Below are positions 27,804-35,459 of a stretch of 64,000 nucleotides of DNA, piece by piece. The position numbers and the translations under genes are program-made. Source of the DNA: ECT2AJA-044 sp965262845 (lineage in GTDB: Bacteria; Bacteroidota; Bacteroidia; Flavobacteriales; ECT2AJA-044); the NCBI GenBank assembly GCA_965262845.1, contig CBDHFX010000002.1:62001-126000 (forward strand), in the 5' to 3' direction. The number at the start of each line of letters is the position of its first letter. Position 1 is the first letter of the stretch. The notes below the pieces were generated by a model. It had not been told where the DNA came from, searched no databases, and worked only from the letters and a program-made list of their open reading frames with translations.

Positions 27804-29495
27804 TCAGCCACTAGTTCCCTGAAGTTTATCGATCTGTTGCTGAATGGTGCTATCCCCGATCTTTTTAAAGAGCAGTTCCGCTTTCCTGATCCGGTGCCCT
27901 TTCGGCAGCGCCGGGCGCGCTTTCACATCACCCCATTGCACATCGCCCATATTGAGCATACGACGCATTCTGGCGGCGGTATGTGGCAAAAACGGCTCTG
28001 CCACTATGGCCAGTGCTCCGGCTACCTGAAGGGCCACGTGGATCACTACCTCCGTACGCTTTGCATCTGTGCTGATCCGTTTCCAGGGCTCCTGAAAGGT
28101 CAGATATTTGTTTCCGGCCCGGGCCAGGTCCATCATTTTGCTCAGTGCCTCGCGAAAATGGAATTTATTCAGCGACGAGGCAATGGCTTCCGGGCGGTCC
28201 CTCAGGTAGTTCACGATCCTGTGATCTTCGTCGGTCAGATCGCTCAGCTCACACGGTGGCAGCGTACCGCCGTAGTATTTGTTTGCAAGCACCATGACCC
28301 GGTATACAAAGTTGCCAAAAACAGCCACCAGCTCATTGTTGTTCCGCATTTGGAAATCCTTCCAGGTAAAGTCATTATCCTTTGTTTCGGGTGCATTTGC
28401 CGTTAGCACATAGCGCAGCACATCCTGTTTTCCCGGGAATTCCTTCAGATACTCATACAGCCAAACCGCCCAGTTCCGCGAGGTGGAGATCTTGCGGCCT
28501 TCCAGGTTCAAAAATTCGTTTGACGGCACCTGTGCTGGGAGTATGTAGCCACCGTGTGCCTTCAGGATCGCCGGGAATATGATGCAGTGAAACACGATAT
28601 TGTCTTTTCCGATGAAGTGGATCAGTTCCGTATCCTCATCCTGCCAGTATTTTTTCCATTCCTCTGCATCACCTCGTTCCCGGAAATACTCCTTTGTTGA
28701 GGAAATATATCCGATCGGCGCGTCGAACCACACGTACAGTACTTTTCCTTCCGCGCCTGCGGCGGGAACCGGAACACCCCAATCCAGATCGCGCGTAATG
28801 GCCCGGGGGGCCAGTCCCTGGTCAAGCCAGCTCCTGCACTGCCCATAGACATTTGCGCGCCAAAGGCTTTTTCTGGTCCCGATCCACTGATCCAGGAAGG
28901 TTTTCTGATACCTGTTGAGCGGCAGATACCAGTGTCTGGTCATTTTTTTGACCGGCGCATTGCCGGAAAGGCGCGATACAGGATCTATGAGGTCCTCCGG
29001 ATTCAAACTCGTTCCGCATTGCTCACATTGATCGCCGTAGGCTTTTTCGAATGCACAGCTGGGGCAGGTTCCCATGATATAGCGGTCGGCCAGGAACTGT
29101 TGCTCCTGCTCGTCGAAATACTGTTCTGATTCCTGCACCACGAACTCATCTGCCCTGTCCATTTCCCTAAAAAATGCCTGTGCCGTCTCAATATGCAGGG
29201 AAGAGGAGGTTCGGGAGTAGTGGTCGAATGCGATCCCGAACTCCTCAAAGGAGTTTTTGATCATATCGTGGTAGCGGTCCACCACTTCCTGCGGACTTAC
29301 ATTATCTTTTTTTGCACGCAATGTGATGGCCATTCCATGCTCGTCGGAACCACAAATATGAAGCACGCGTTCCCCCTTCATCCGAAGATACCGTGTATAA
29401 ATATCGGCCGGAATGTATACGCCGGCCAGGTGGCCTATATGTATGGGACCATTTGCGTAGGGGAGCGCTGAAGTGACCATGAAGCGCTTGCTCAT
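27804..29495 (-). CDS. metG: Methionyl-tRNA synthetase, short form
   Basis: A protein of 563 aa that charges tRNA-Met and initiator tRNA in the cytoplasm. The HIGH motif is intact at residues 19-22 (PIHIGHLAG). A zinc knuckle is formed by Cys144, 147, 157 and 160. The KMSKS loop reads KISTS at about 333-337 within GRKISTSRNWAVW, a usual variant in this family. The anticodon-binding helical domain follows and contains NNNELVAVFGNFVYR. The protein stops after the linker (PALPKGHRIRKAELLFKKIGD) and lacks the roughly 110-aa C-terminal tRNA-binding (EMAP/Trbp111-like) domain that many Bacteroidota MetG proteins carry. No frameshifted remnant is visible downstream, so this looks like a natural short form. 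The ATG is well supported by the N-terminal motif. Confidence 0.95.
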   Translation of the reverse strand: MSKRFMVTSALPYANGPIHIGHLAGVYIPADIYTRYLRMKGERVLHICGSDEHGMAITLRAKKDNVSPQEVVDRYHDMIKNSFEEFGIAFDHYSRTSSSLHIETAQAFFREMDRADEFVVQESEQYFDEQEQQFLADRYIMGTCPSCAFEKAYGDQCEQCGTSLNPEDLIDPVSRLSGNAPVKKMTRHWYLPLNRYQKTFLDQWIGTRKSLWRANVYGQCRSWLDQGLAPRAITRDLDWGVPVPAAGAEGKVLYVWFDAPIGYISSTKEYFRERGDAEEWKKYWQDEDTELIHFIGKDNIVFHCIIFPAILKAHGGYILPAQVPSNEFLNLEGRKISTSRNWAVWLYEYLKEFPGKQDVLRYVLTANAPETKDNDFTWKDFQMRNNNELVAVFGNFVYRVMVLANKYYGGTLPPCELSDLTDEDHRIVNYLRDRPEAIASSLNKFHFREALSKMMDLARAGNKYLTFQEPWKRISTDAKRTEVVIHVALQVAGALAIVAEPFLPHTAARMRRMLNMGDVQWGDVKARPALPKGHRIRKAELLFKKIGDSTIQQQIDKLQGTSG

Positions 29496-29529
29496 GCCTA
29501 TTCGGAATTAAGTTGCAAAAATAGGATTT

Positions 29530-29895
29530 TCAAAGCTCACCGGGACCGTCATGCCAGGCATCTTCAACGTGTCTGATCTGGTAGTTTTCGCTGTTACCGG
29601 TTATCAGGATCAGGTCACAGCGCAATTCAGCCTCCACCTGGTTTTGCTTCATCCAGACTTCAGCTGCATTGAGCAGGCGATGCGCCTGCGCGTCGCTCAT
29701 ATATTGATCTCCACTGATCAGTTTACTCCGTGTTTTTACTTCCACCACCACGATCTCCCCATCGTGTTGGGCCAGGATATCGATCTCTCCCTGTTTGCTG
29801 CGCCAGTTGCGTTCGAGCAGCTGATACCCCAGGCGTTCCAGGAAATGGGCTGCCTTGTCTTCTCCCCATTTTCCAAAGTCCTGTTCGCGTGTCAT
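29530..29895 (-). CDS. YraN/UPF0102 family endonuclease-like protein
   Basis: A protein of about 121 aa. The family is small, cytoplasmic and widespread, with a fold like Holliday-junction resolvases and restriction endonucleases; its cellular role is not firmly established. The core is visible: GEDKAAHFLERLGYQLLERNWR, then QGEIDILAQHDGEIVVVEVKTRS, which gives the E-x(n)-D-x(n)-E-x-K nuclease-like residues. The ATG at 29895 lies 2 bp after the stop of the LD-carboxypeptidase gene; a TTG at 29901 could add two residues. Tight spacing suggests co-transcription with the upstream peptidase gene, and metG follows after 34 bp on the same strand. Confidence 0.85.
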   Translation of the reverse strand: MTREQDFGKWGEDKAAHFLERLGYQLLERNWRSKQGEIDILAQHDGEIVVVEVKTRSKLISGDQYMSDAQAHRLLNAAEVWMKQNQVEAELRCDLILITGNSENYQIRHVEDAWHDGPGEL

Positions 29896-29897
29896 GA

Positions 29898-30854
29898 TCA
29901 ATAGGTCAGGACGGTTTGCTTTGGCCCGACCCGCAGTTCCACTTCCGAGCCGAGGATGAGGGGGCGGTTATCGTTTACGTGTCCGGCCGGAAAATTAAAA
30001 GCTACCGGGAAGTTCTTACCCGCCACATGTTCGCGAATTATTTCTGTGGCCTGCTTCCCGAAAGGTACGGTGTTGTCGTTCATATCGGTCATACTGCCCA
30101 CGATCAAACCGGCGATCCCGTTCAGCCAACCTCCCCGGGCCAGGTTCATCATCATCCGGTCAACGTGGTACAGGTATTCATCAAGATCTTCAATGAACAG
30201 GATCTTTCCCCTGACATCAATGTCAGACGGGGTGCCGCGTTGTGAGCAGAGGACGCTCAGATTTCCGCCCGTGAGGGCGCCGGTTGCCTTTCCTTCGCGA
30301 TTGAAGGGATGATGGCCGGCTACTGTGCCAGTGAGCTGCCCGCACAGGGCACGTCGGACATCTTCCAGGCATTGGGGCGTGTTTTTGAGGAATTCCAAAG
30401 GCATTGGGGCGTGGATCGACTGCAATCTGAGCGCTGTATGGACATGGCTGTGCCATGCCGTAACATCTGAATAACCGAGGATCCACCTGGGTTGCCTTCC
30501 GAGGGACTCCCACTGCACGTGATCAATCACCCGAACGCTCCCATATCCACCCCGCGCGCAGTAAATAGCCTTTATGGCCGGGTCATCCAGCATCATTTGC
30601 ATATCCGCCGCACGTTCCTGATCGGTACCGCTGAACTGGTGGTATTCCCGATGAAGATGTGCTCCCTTTTTTACCCTGAACCCCCAGCTTTCGAACAAGC
30701 TTACAGCAGGCTCCACCTCTTTTGGGGTTAGCTTCCGGGCAGGTGCAACAAGGCCAATGGTGTCGCCGGAACGCAAAAAGGGAGGTGCCTTGAAGGAAGC
30801 CGACCGGTTGGCCGGCTGGTCAGCTGAATGGTTCACAGACTTACTTTTGCACAT
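29898..30854 (-). CDS. Muramoyltetrapeptide LD-carboxypeptidase (peptidase S66)
   Basis: A protein of about 318 aa from the chosen ATG at 30854. S66 enzymes remove the terminal D-alanine from murein tetrapeptides during cell-wall recycling, normally in the cytoplasm. Family signatures are SGDTIGLVAPA near the N-terminus, ARGGYGSVRVID, the nucleophile Ser129 in GYSDVTAWH, GGNLSVL, the acidic FIEDLDEYLYHVDRMM, and the C-terminal His in NFPAGHVNDN. An upstream in-frame start would add 16 residues of poor quality. The ATG is instead preceded by an exact TATTTTTG box at 30860-30867. It heads a compact minus-strand run with the YraN gene and metG. Confidence 0.9.
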   Translation of the reverse strand: MCKSKSVNHSADQPANRSASFKAPPFLRSGDTIGLVAPARKLTPKEVEPAVSLFESWGFRVKKGAHLHREYHQFSGTDQERAADMQMMLDDPAIKAIYCARGGYGSVRVIDHVQWESLGRQPRWILGYSDVTAWHSHVHTALRLQSIHAPMPLEFLKNTPQCLEDVRRALCGQLTGTVAGHHPFNREGKATGALTGGNLSVLCSQRGTPSDIDVRGKILFIEDLDEYLYHVDRMMMNLARGGWLNGIAGLIVGSMTDMNDNTVPFGKQATEIIREHVAGKNFPVAFNFPAGHVNDNRPLILGSEVELRVGPKQTVLTY

Positions 30855-30859
30855 GACCA

Positions 30860-30867
30860 CAAAAATA
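30860..30867 (-). promoter_or_regulatory. Bacteroidota -7 box for the LD-carboxypeptidase gene
   Basis: TATTTTTG on the minus strand is an exact TAnnTTTG match 5 nt before the chosen ATG. No TTG is seen at the expected -33 distance. The closeness to the ATG implies a leaderless or very short-leader transcript. Confidence 0.4.
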
Positions 30868-30973
30868 TCAATTGAACCCGTTTGGCTGCTCCAGATCCTC
30901 AAAAATGAACGACCCTGCCTGATATCAGGGGCGAATTATTTGCGACCTTTGGCAGGTTGTAACCTAACGGACC

Positions 30974-31576
30974 ATGAACCACCTGATCATTTTTATCAGG
31001 AACCCGATCCTGGGTAAGGTCAAAAACCGACTGGCACGAACCATCGGGGATGAGCAGGCGCTCATGGTGTACGAAAAATTGCTTCGGCACACGCTGGAAG
31101 TGACGCAGGCTGTACCGGCGGAAAAACGCTTGTACTACAGTGAGCAGGTGGCGGACCACGATATGTGGCCGAACGATCATTTTTTGAAATTCGCTCAAAA
31201 GGGACCCGATCTTGGAGAGCGTATGAAAAACGCCCTGAGAACATCCTTTACCGATGGGGCCAAAAAGGTCGTGATCATGGGATCCGACTGTTATGAAATA
31301 GAGCCAGGACATATCGAAGGAGCTTTCAGGGCGCTGGACGGCCATGATTTTGCCATAGGCCCGGCCCTGGATGGCGGATATTACCTTTTGGGCATGAAAC
31401 AGCCAGCCAATTACCTGTTTGAAGGCATCAGGTGGAGCACGGAATTTGTGTATGATGAGTCGCGTAAGGCGATCATCTCGCGCGGTTTTACCCTTGAGGT
31501 GCTTGATCAGCTGCGCGATATTGACGAACGGGCAGACCTTATCCATTACAAAGAACTATACCAATACATCCGATGA
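30974..31576 (+). CDS. DUF2064/TIGR04282-type transferase (GT-A-like)
   Basis: A protein of 200 aa. Its N-terminus (LIIFIRNPILGKVKNRLARTIG) is the nucleotide-binding start of this cofC/glycosyltransferase-like family. GSDCYEIEPGHI carries the GSD motif expected at the nucleotide-sugar site, and GPALDGGYYLLGM is the family's second hallmark. Family members occur in rSAM/selenodomain and arsenosugar-associated clusters, but the exact donor and acceptor are unknown. The stop overlaps the start of the purine nucleoside phosphorylase gene by 4 bp (ATGA), so the two are translationally coupled. The pairing with a nucleoside phosphorylase fits a pathway that handles ribosyl or nucleoside intermediates; that is inference. 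Confidence 0.85.
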   Translation: MNHLIIFIRNPILGKVKNRLARTIGDEQALMVYEKLLRHTLEVTQAVPAEKRLYYSEQVADHDMWPNDHFLKFAQKGPDLGERMKNALRTSFTDGAKKVVIMGSDCYEIEPGHIEGAFRALDGHDFAIGPALDGGYYLLGMKQPANYLFEGIRWSTEFVYDESRKAIISRGFTLEVLDQLRDIDERADLIHYKELYQYIR

Positions 31577-32391
31577 ACTACGAAGAAAAAGTGAATGAAG
31601 CAGTAGCCTTTTTGCAAGGCGCCGGAATGCAGCTCCCCCGGGTTGGCCTGGTGCTCGGTACAGGACTCGGAAAACTGGTCCGGCACATCAATATGGAAGT
31701 GGAGATAGCCTACAGTGATATTCCCCATTTCCCGGTTGCCACGGCCGAATCCCACCACGGACGCCTGATCTATGGACGCCTCGCCGAAAAGCAAGTGCTC
31801 GTTATGAGCGGTCGCTTCCACTACTACGAAGGCTATTCGGCCAGGGAGATCACCCTGCCGGTTCGCGTTATGAAACTCCTGGGCATTGACCACCTCTTCC
31901 TGAGCAACGCGGCCGGAGCCATAAACAGGGACTTTAAAAAGGGCGGACTCATGCTTATCGAAGATCATATTGATCTTTTGCCTGACAACCCGCTCTTTGG
32001 AAGGAACGTCGATACCTGGGGTGAACGGTTTCCCGATATGAGTGCGCCCTATAACGGGCGGATGAACCAGCTGCTGCATCAGGCCGCCGGAGCGACAGGG
32101 ACTGAGCTTTATGAGGGGGTGTACGCGGCTGTGGCCGGACCCAACCTGGAAACGCGGGCCGAGTATCGATTTCTGGATCGGATCGGTGCCGATGCGGTTG
32201 GTATGAGCACGGTACCGGAGGTGATCGTATGTGCCCATATGGGGCTGCCCTGTGCGGCCATTTCCGTGCTCACGGATGAATGTGATCCGGATAACCTGAA
32301 ACCGATCGATATTCAGAAGATCATGGAAGTGGCTGCAAAGGCAGAAGATAAACTGATCAGGGTATTGCTCTACGCTATCGAACGCGTATGA
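31573..32391 (+). CDS. Purine-nucleoside phosphorylase (trimeric class)
   Basis: A protein of 272 aa that would cleave purine nucleosides with phosphate to base plus (deoxy)ribose-1-phosphate. Family signatures in order: VGLVLGTGLGKLV (phosphate loop), GRFHYYEGY, LSNAAGAINRDFKKG, YAAVAGPNLETRAEYRFL and GMSTVPEVIVCAHMG. Length and motifs match the low-molecular-mass trimeric PNP class rather than the hexameric DeoD type. It overlaps the preceding DUF2064 gene by 4 bp and is followed 45 bp later by a DUF547 gene, forming a likely three-gene operon. In arsenosugar-type neighbourhoods a PNP gene of this kind is often found; whether it works there or in ordinary salvage cannot be told from sequence. 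Confidence 0.93.
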   Translation: MNYEEKVNEAVAFLQGAGMQLPRVGLVLGTGLGKLVRHINMEVEIAYSDIPHFPVATAESHHGRLIYGRLAEKQVLVMSGRFHYYEGYSAREITLPVRVMKLLGIDHLFLSNAAGAINRDFKKGGLMLIEDHIDLLPDNPLFGRNVDTWGERFPDMSAPYNGRMNQLLHQAAGATGTELYEGVYAAVAGPNLETRAEYRFLDRIGADAVGMSTVPEVIVCAHMGLPCAAISVLTDECDPDNLKPIDIQKIMEVAAKAEDKLIRVLLYAIERV

Positions 32392-32436
32392 GTCAGGTCT
32401 TTTGAGTATACTTGCATGGATCAATAAGGGAAGAAG

Positions 32437-33141
32437 ATGAGAACCGCTTTTCTGACCTGGTGTGCGGTGGCCTGTCTCGCCGCAGGCGGACAACCGGATC
32501 ATGCCGCGTTTGATGCCTTACTGAAGGAATTCGTTTCAGCGAACGGCGAGGTAAACTACTCCGGATTGCAAAAGGCAGCGCCAAAACTGGAGGCCTATAC
32601 GGCTATGCTGGAAGCTAATGTGCCGGATGGCTCGTGGAGCGATGATGCAGCGAAAGCGTATTGGATGAATGCGTACAATGCCTACACATTGAAACTGGTG
32701 ACGGACCATTATCCGATCGGGAGCATTACCGATCTTGAAGAGCCCTGGGATCGCAAATGGATCGCGATGGGTTTTGCCGAAGAAGTGAGCCTGAACTACA
32801 TTGAGCACGAGATCCTGCGGGCACAGTTCCGGGATCCCCGGATCCATGTGGGCATCAACTGCGCGTCGAAATCCTGCCCCAGGCTGCATCCGGAAGCGTT
32901 TACGGAAGAAAATGTGGATACCCTGCTGACGCAGCTCATGCGCGAGTTTGTGAATGACCCCGTGCGGAACAGGATCGGTCCGAAGAAGATCATGCTGAGC
33001 CGCATCTTTGAGTGGTTTCGGAAAGATTTCACCCTGGACGGCACCTTGATCGAATTTTTGGATCGCTATAGCAATGTGGAGATCGATCCAAAGGCACGGA
33101 TACTGTACCTCCATTATGACTGGAGCCTGAACGGCTATTGA
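32437..33141 (+). CDS. DUF547 secreted protein
   Basis: A protein of 234 aa with a short hydrophobic N-terminus (TAFLTWCAVACLAAGG) that reads as a signal peptide. DUF547 hallmarks are AYWMNAYNAYTLKLV at about residue 70 and HVGINCASKSCPRL at about 140, with a conserved Cys pair. The molecular function of the domain is unknown; a papain-like or thiol role has been suggested for relatives, which I cannot support here. It is the third gene of the run with the DUF2064 transferase and PNP, and DUF547 proteins recur in rSAM/selenodomain-associated clusters. It ends directly against the stop of the convergent outer-membrane protein gene (33142). Confidence 0.85.
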   Translation: MRTAFLTWCAVACLAAGGQPDHAAFDALLKEFVSANGEVNYSGLQKAAPKLEAYTAMLEANVPDGSWSDDAAKAYWMNAYNAYTLKLVTDHYPIGSITDLEEPWDRKWIAMGFAEEVSLNYIEHEILRAQFRDPRIHVGINCASKSCPRLHPEAFTEENVDTLLTQLMREFVNDPVRNRIGPKKIMLSRIFEWFRKDFTLDGTLIEFLDRYSNVEIDPKARILYLHYDWSLNGY

Positions 33142-34050
33142 TCAGCGGAGGAAGCGGAATCCCATATTAAAGGTTTGGCCGGCACCGGAACTGTTTCCAC
33201 TCCAGAAATTGGTGTAGCTGACTTCGAGCTCCCAGGATGAGGTGAACTGCCATTTTCCACCCACACCGCTTTGAATGAAGTACGTACTTCCAGACCCCGG
33301 TGTAGGCGTGTATTGGGTGCTTCCGTAAACCGTAAGATCATTGCTCGGGAACCAGCTCAGAAAAGCGCCAATGGGGAGTTGCAGCAGGTGGTCCTTGCTA
33401 TCGTTACCGATGCGCCACCAGGCCTCAAGCGAGGTGAATACCTGCCAGTCGCCGTTCCAGATAGTGCGATCAAAGAAAAGCTGGTTCCACCACTGAAATT
33501 GCTGGTACTCAAGGAAGGGTCCGTCTTCGGGTCCGCCTTCGGGTGTGCCTTCGGAACCGTCCAGGTTCCCTGCGGTCGGGATCCAAAAGTGGCTGTAGAG
33601 AGACACCCGTTTCCATTTGGCAACGGGCTGCCATTTGAGGGTTGGGCCTATGCTGCTGATGGCCGTTCTGCTCTTAAAGCCGTCACTGGCGAACCTAAAG
33701 ACCTGCAGGGGGGACGATCCCGGATCGGCGTTGAGCACCGATTTCACGATCACATCGTATCCTACGTTGAACCGACGCGATGAGTTGACGCCAAATACGA
33801 AACTGTTCAACGAAGTGAAATAGGTTGATCGCTCGGAAAGTTCCTGTTTTTTGCCCGAGGGATCGAAAAAGGAGCTTTGTGTGTACAGGTTCTGAAAAAG
33901 CTTCACCTCCACCTGACCTTTGTTGAGGAGGGCAGAGGGAGTAAAGGTGCGGATATTGGACCCTCGCTGCCCGGCAGCGATTAGGCAGCAAAGGAGCAGG
34001 GCGGTGATCCATCGGCCCGTGAGGGCCCTGTTTTTTAATTGGAAACGCAT
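33142..34050 (-). CDS. Outer-membrane beta-barrel protein, function unknown
   Basis: A protein of 302 aa from the ATG at 34050. The N-terminus has a basic start and a hydrophobic stretch (WITALLLCCLIAAGQRG) typical of a signal peptide. The rest alternates hydrophobic and polar residues with many aromatic strand ends (for example SLYSHFWIP, LFFDRTIWNGDWQVF) and ends in NMGFRFLR, an aromatic-rich final strand as in outer-membrane barrels. A longer start at 34095 would put 15 odd residues before the signal peptide and was rejected. It is convergent with DUF547 and divergent from the FAD oxidoreductase. No named family is recognised; a small transporter or anchoring barrel is possible. Confidence 0.7.
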   Translation of the reverse strand: MRFQLKNRALTGRWITALLLCCLIAAGQRGSNIRTFTPSALLNKGQVEVKLFQNLYTQSSFFDPSGKKQELSERSTYFTSLNSFVFGVNSSRRFNVGYDVIVKSVLNADPGSSPLQVFRFASDGFKSRTAISSIGPTLKWQPVAKWKRVSLYSHFWIPTAGNLDGSEGTPEGGPEDGPFLEYQQFQWWNQLFFDRTIWNGDWQVFTSLEAWWRIGNDSKDHLLQLPIGAFLSWFPSNDLTVYGSTQYTPTPGSGSTYFIQSGVGGKWQFTSSWELEVSYTNFWSGNSSGAGQTFNMGFRFLR

Positions 34051-34109
34051 GATCCAAAGGAATGGCAAATATCTGAAAGATCCGTACTTTGCCATGGTTT
34101 TTTAAGCAT

Positions 34110-35459
34110 ATGGCCCATATTGCCATCATTGGGAACGGTATTAGCGGCATCACCGCAGCGCGACACCTCCGCAAGCGGGGCAATGATCAAATTACGGTGA
34201 TCTCCGGCGAAACCAGGCATTTTTTTTCGCGGACAGCATTAATGTACGTGTACATGGGCCACATGAAGTACGAAAACATCAAGCCCTACGAAGATCATTT
34301 CTGGGCCAGGAACAGGATCGGTCTGGTGTTCAACCACGTGACCGGGATCAATTATTCGACTAAAACACTCTTTTTTCGGGATGGATCTGTCCTGGAGTAC
34401 GATGTGCTGATACTGGCGGTCGGTTCCAGGCCCAATAAGTTCGGCTGGCCGGGGCAGGATCTGCCTCAGGTGCAGGGGCTGTACTCGTGGCAGGACCTCG
34501 AAGCCATGGAAAAGCACACGGCGGGTGCACAACGGGCTGTGATCGTAGGAGGCGGGCTCATTGGCGTGGAAATGGCTGAGATGCTCTGCACACGCGGGAT
34601 CGGGGTCACCTTTCTCGTGCGCGAAGGCCGGTTTTGGGGTGGGGTGCTGCCCGATGAGGAGGCAGCCCTCGTGGGGCGTCATATCCGTGAACACCATGTG
34701 GACCTGCGTTTTCACACAGAGCTCAATGAGATACTGGCCGATGAGCAAGGCCGTGTGCGTGCAGTCCGGACCAGGGGCGGTGAAGAGATCGCCTGTCAGT
34801 TTGTCGGCCTCACGGCCGGAGTGTCGCCCAATGTGGCATTCCTGAAGGGATCGGAACTGGAGATCCGTAGCGGGGTGCTCGTTGATGCGTTTTGCCGGAC
34901 CAATATCCCCGATGTTTATGCCATCGGTGATTGCGCGGAACGACGGGCTCCCATATCAGGCCGCAGGCCTGTTGAGCAGGTGTGGTATACAGGCAAAATG
35001 ATGGGCGAGGCTGTGGCGCAGACCATCACCGGAAAGCCGACCGAATACCGGCCCGGGCATTGGTTCAACTCGGCCAAATTCTTCGATATCGAGTACCAAA
35101 CCTACGGCTGGGTGCGGAGCTCGCTACAGAAGGGTGAGGCGGATTTTTACTGGGAGCATACAGACGGGCGCACAGGTGTGAAGATCGTGTTTGATGCAGA
35201 CAGCCGGCGGCTGATCGGTATCAATGCGTTGGGGATCCGGTTGCGCCACGCAGTGCTGGATCGCATGCTGGAGGAAGGCAGGACGGTTGAGCATCTGCTC
35301 AGTCATTGGCACGATGCCCTATTTGATCCGGAGTTTTGCCGGGATCACATTGGCGATATCCTGGCGGAGTTCAATGCCCGGCAGGGAACGAACATCAGGC
35401 CGCTAAAGAAAAATTGGAAGCGCATCCTCGGAGCGCAAAAAACATGGCTGTCGGCATGA
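34110..35459 (+). CDS. FAD/NAD(P)-dependent pyridine nucleotide-disulfide-type oxidoreductase
   Basis: A protein of 449 aa from the ATG at 34110. It has two Rossmann folds: FAD binding at the N-terminus (HIAIIGNGISGITAARHL), NAD(P) binding at about 145-175 (RAVIVGGGLIGVEMAEML), the ILAVGSRPN motif, and the second FAD motif NIPDVYAIGDCAE. This resembles NirB-type and ferredoxin/rubredoxin reductases; no redox-active CxxxxC of the disulfide enzymes is seen. After the core there is an extra C-terminal region of about 110 aa (FFDIEYQTYGWV... onward). The stop overlaps the next gene by 4 bp (ATGA), so it probably feeds electrons from NAD(P)H to the membrane 4Fe-4S protein. The physiological acceptor is unknown. 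Confidence 0.87.
   Translation: MAHIAIIGNGISGITAARHLRKRGNDQITVISGETRHFFSRTALMYVYMGHMKYENIKPYEDHFWARNRIGLVFNHVTGINYSTKTLFFRDGSVLEYDVLILAVGSRPNKFGWPGQDLPQVQGLYSWQDLEAMEKHTAGAQRAVIVGGGLIGVEMAEMLCTRGIGVTFLVREGRFWGGVLPDEEAALVGRHIREHHVDLRFHTELNEILADEQGRVRAVRTRGGEEIACQFVGLTAGVSPNVAFLKGSELEIRSGVLVDAFCRTNIPDVYAIGDCAERRAPISGRRPVEQVWYTGKMMGEAVAQTITGKPTEYRPGHWFNSAKFFDIEYQTYGWVRSSLQKGEADFYWEHTDGRTGVKIVFDADSRRLIGINALGIRLRHAVLDRMLEEGRTVEHLLSHWHDALFDPEFCRDHIGDILAEFNARQGTNIRPLKKNWKRILGAQKTWLSA

Noticed and set aside
31546..32502. Long minus-strand open frame of 318 codons
   Set aside because: Antisense to the purine nucleoside phosphorylase gene, whose motifs are intact; no recognisable domain.
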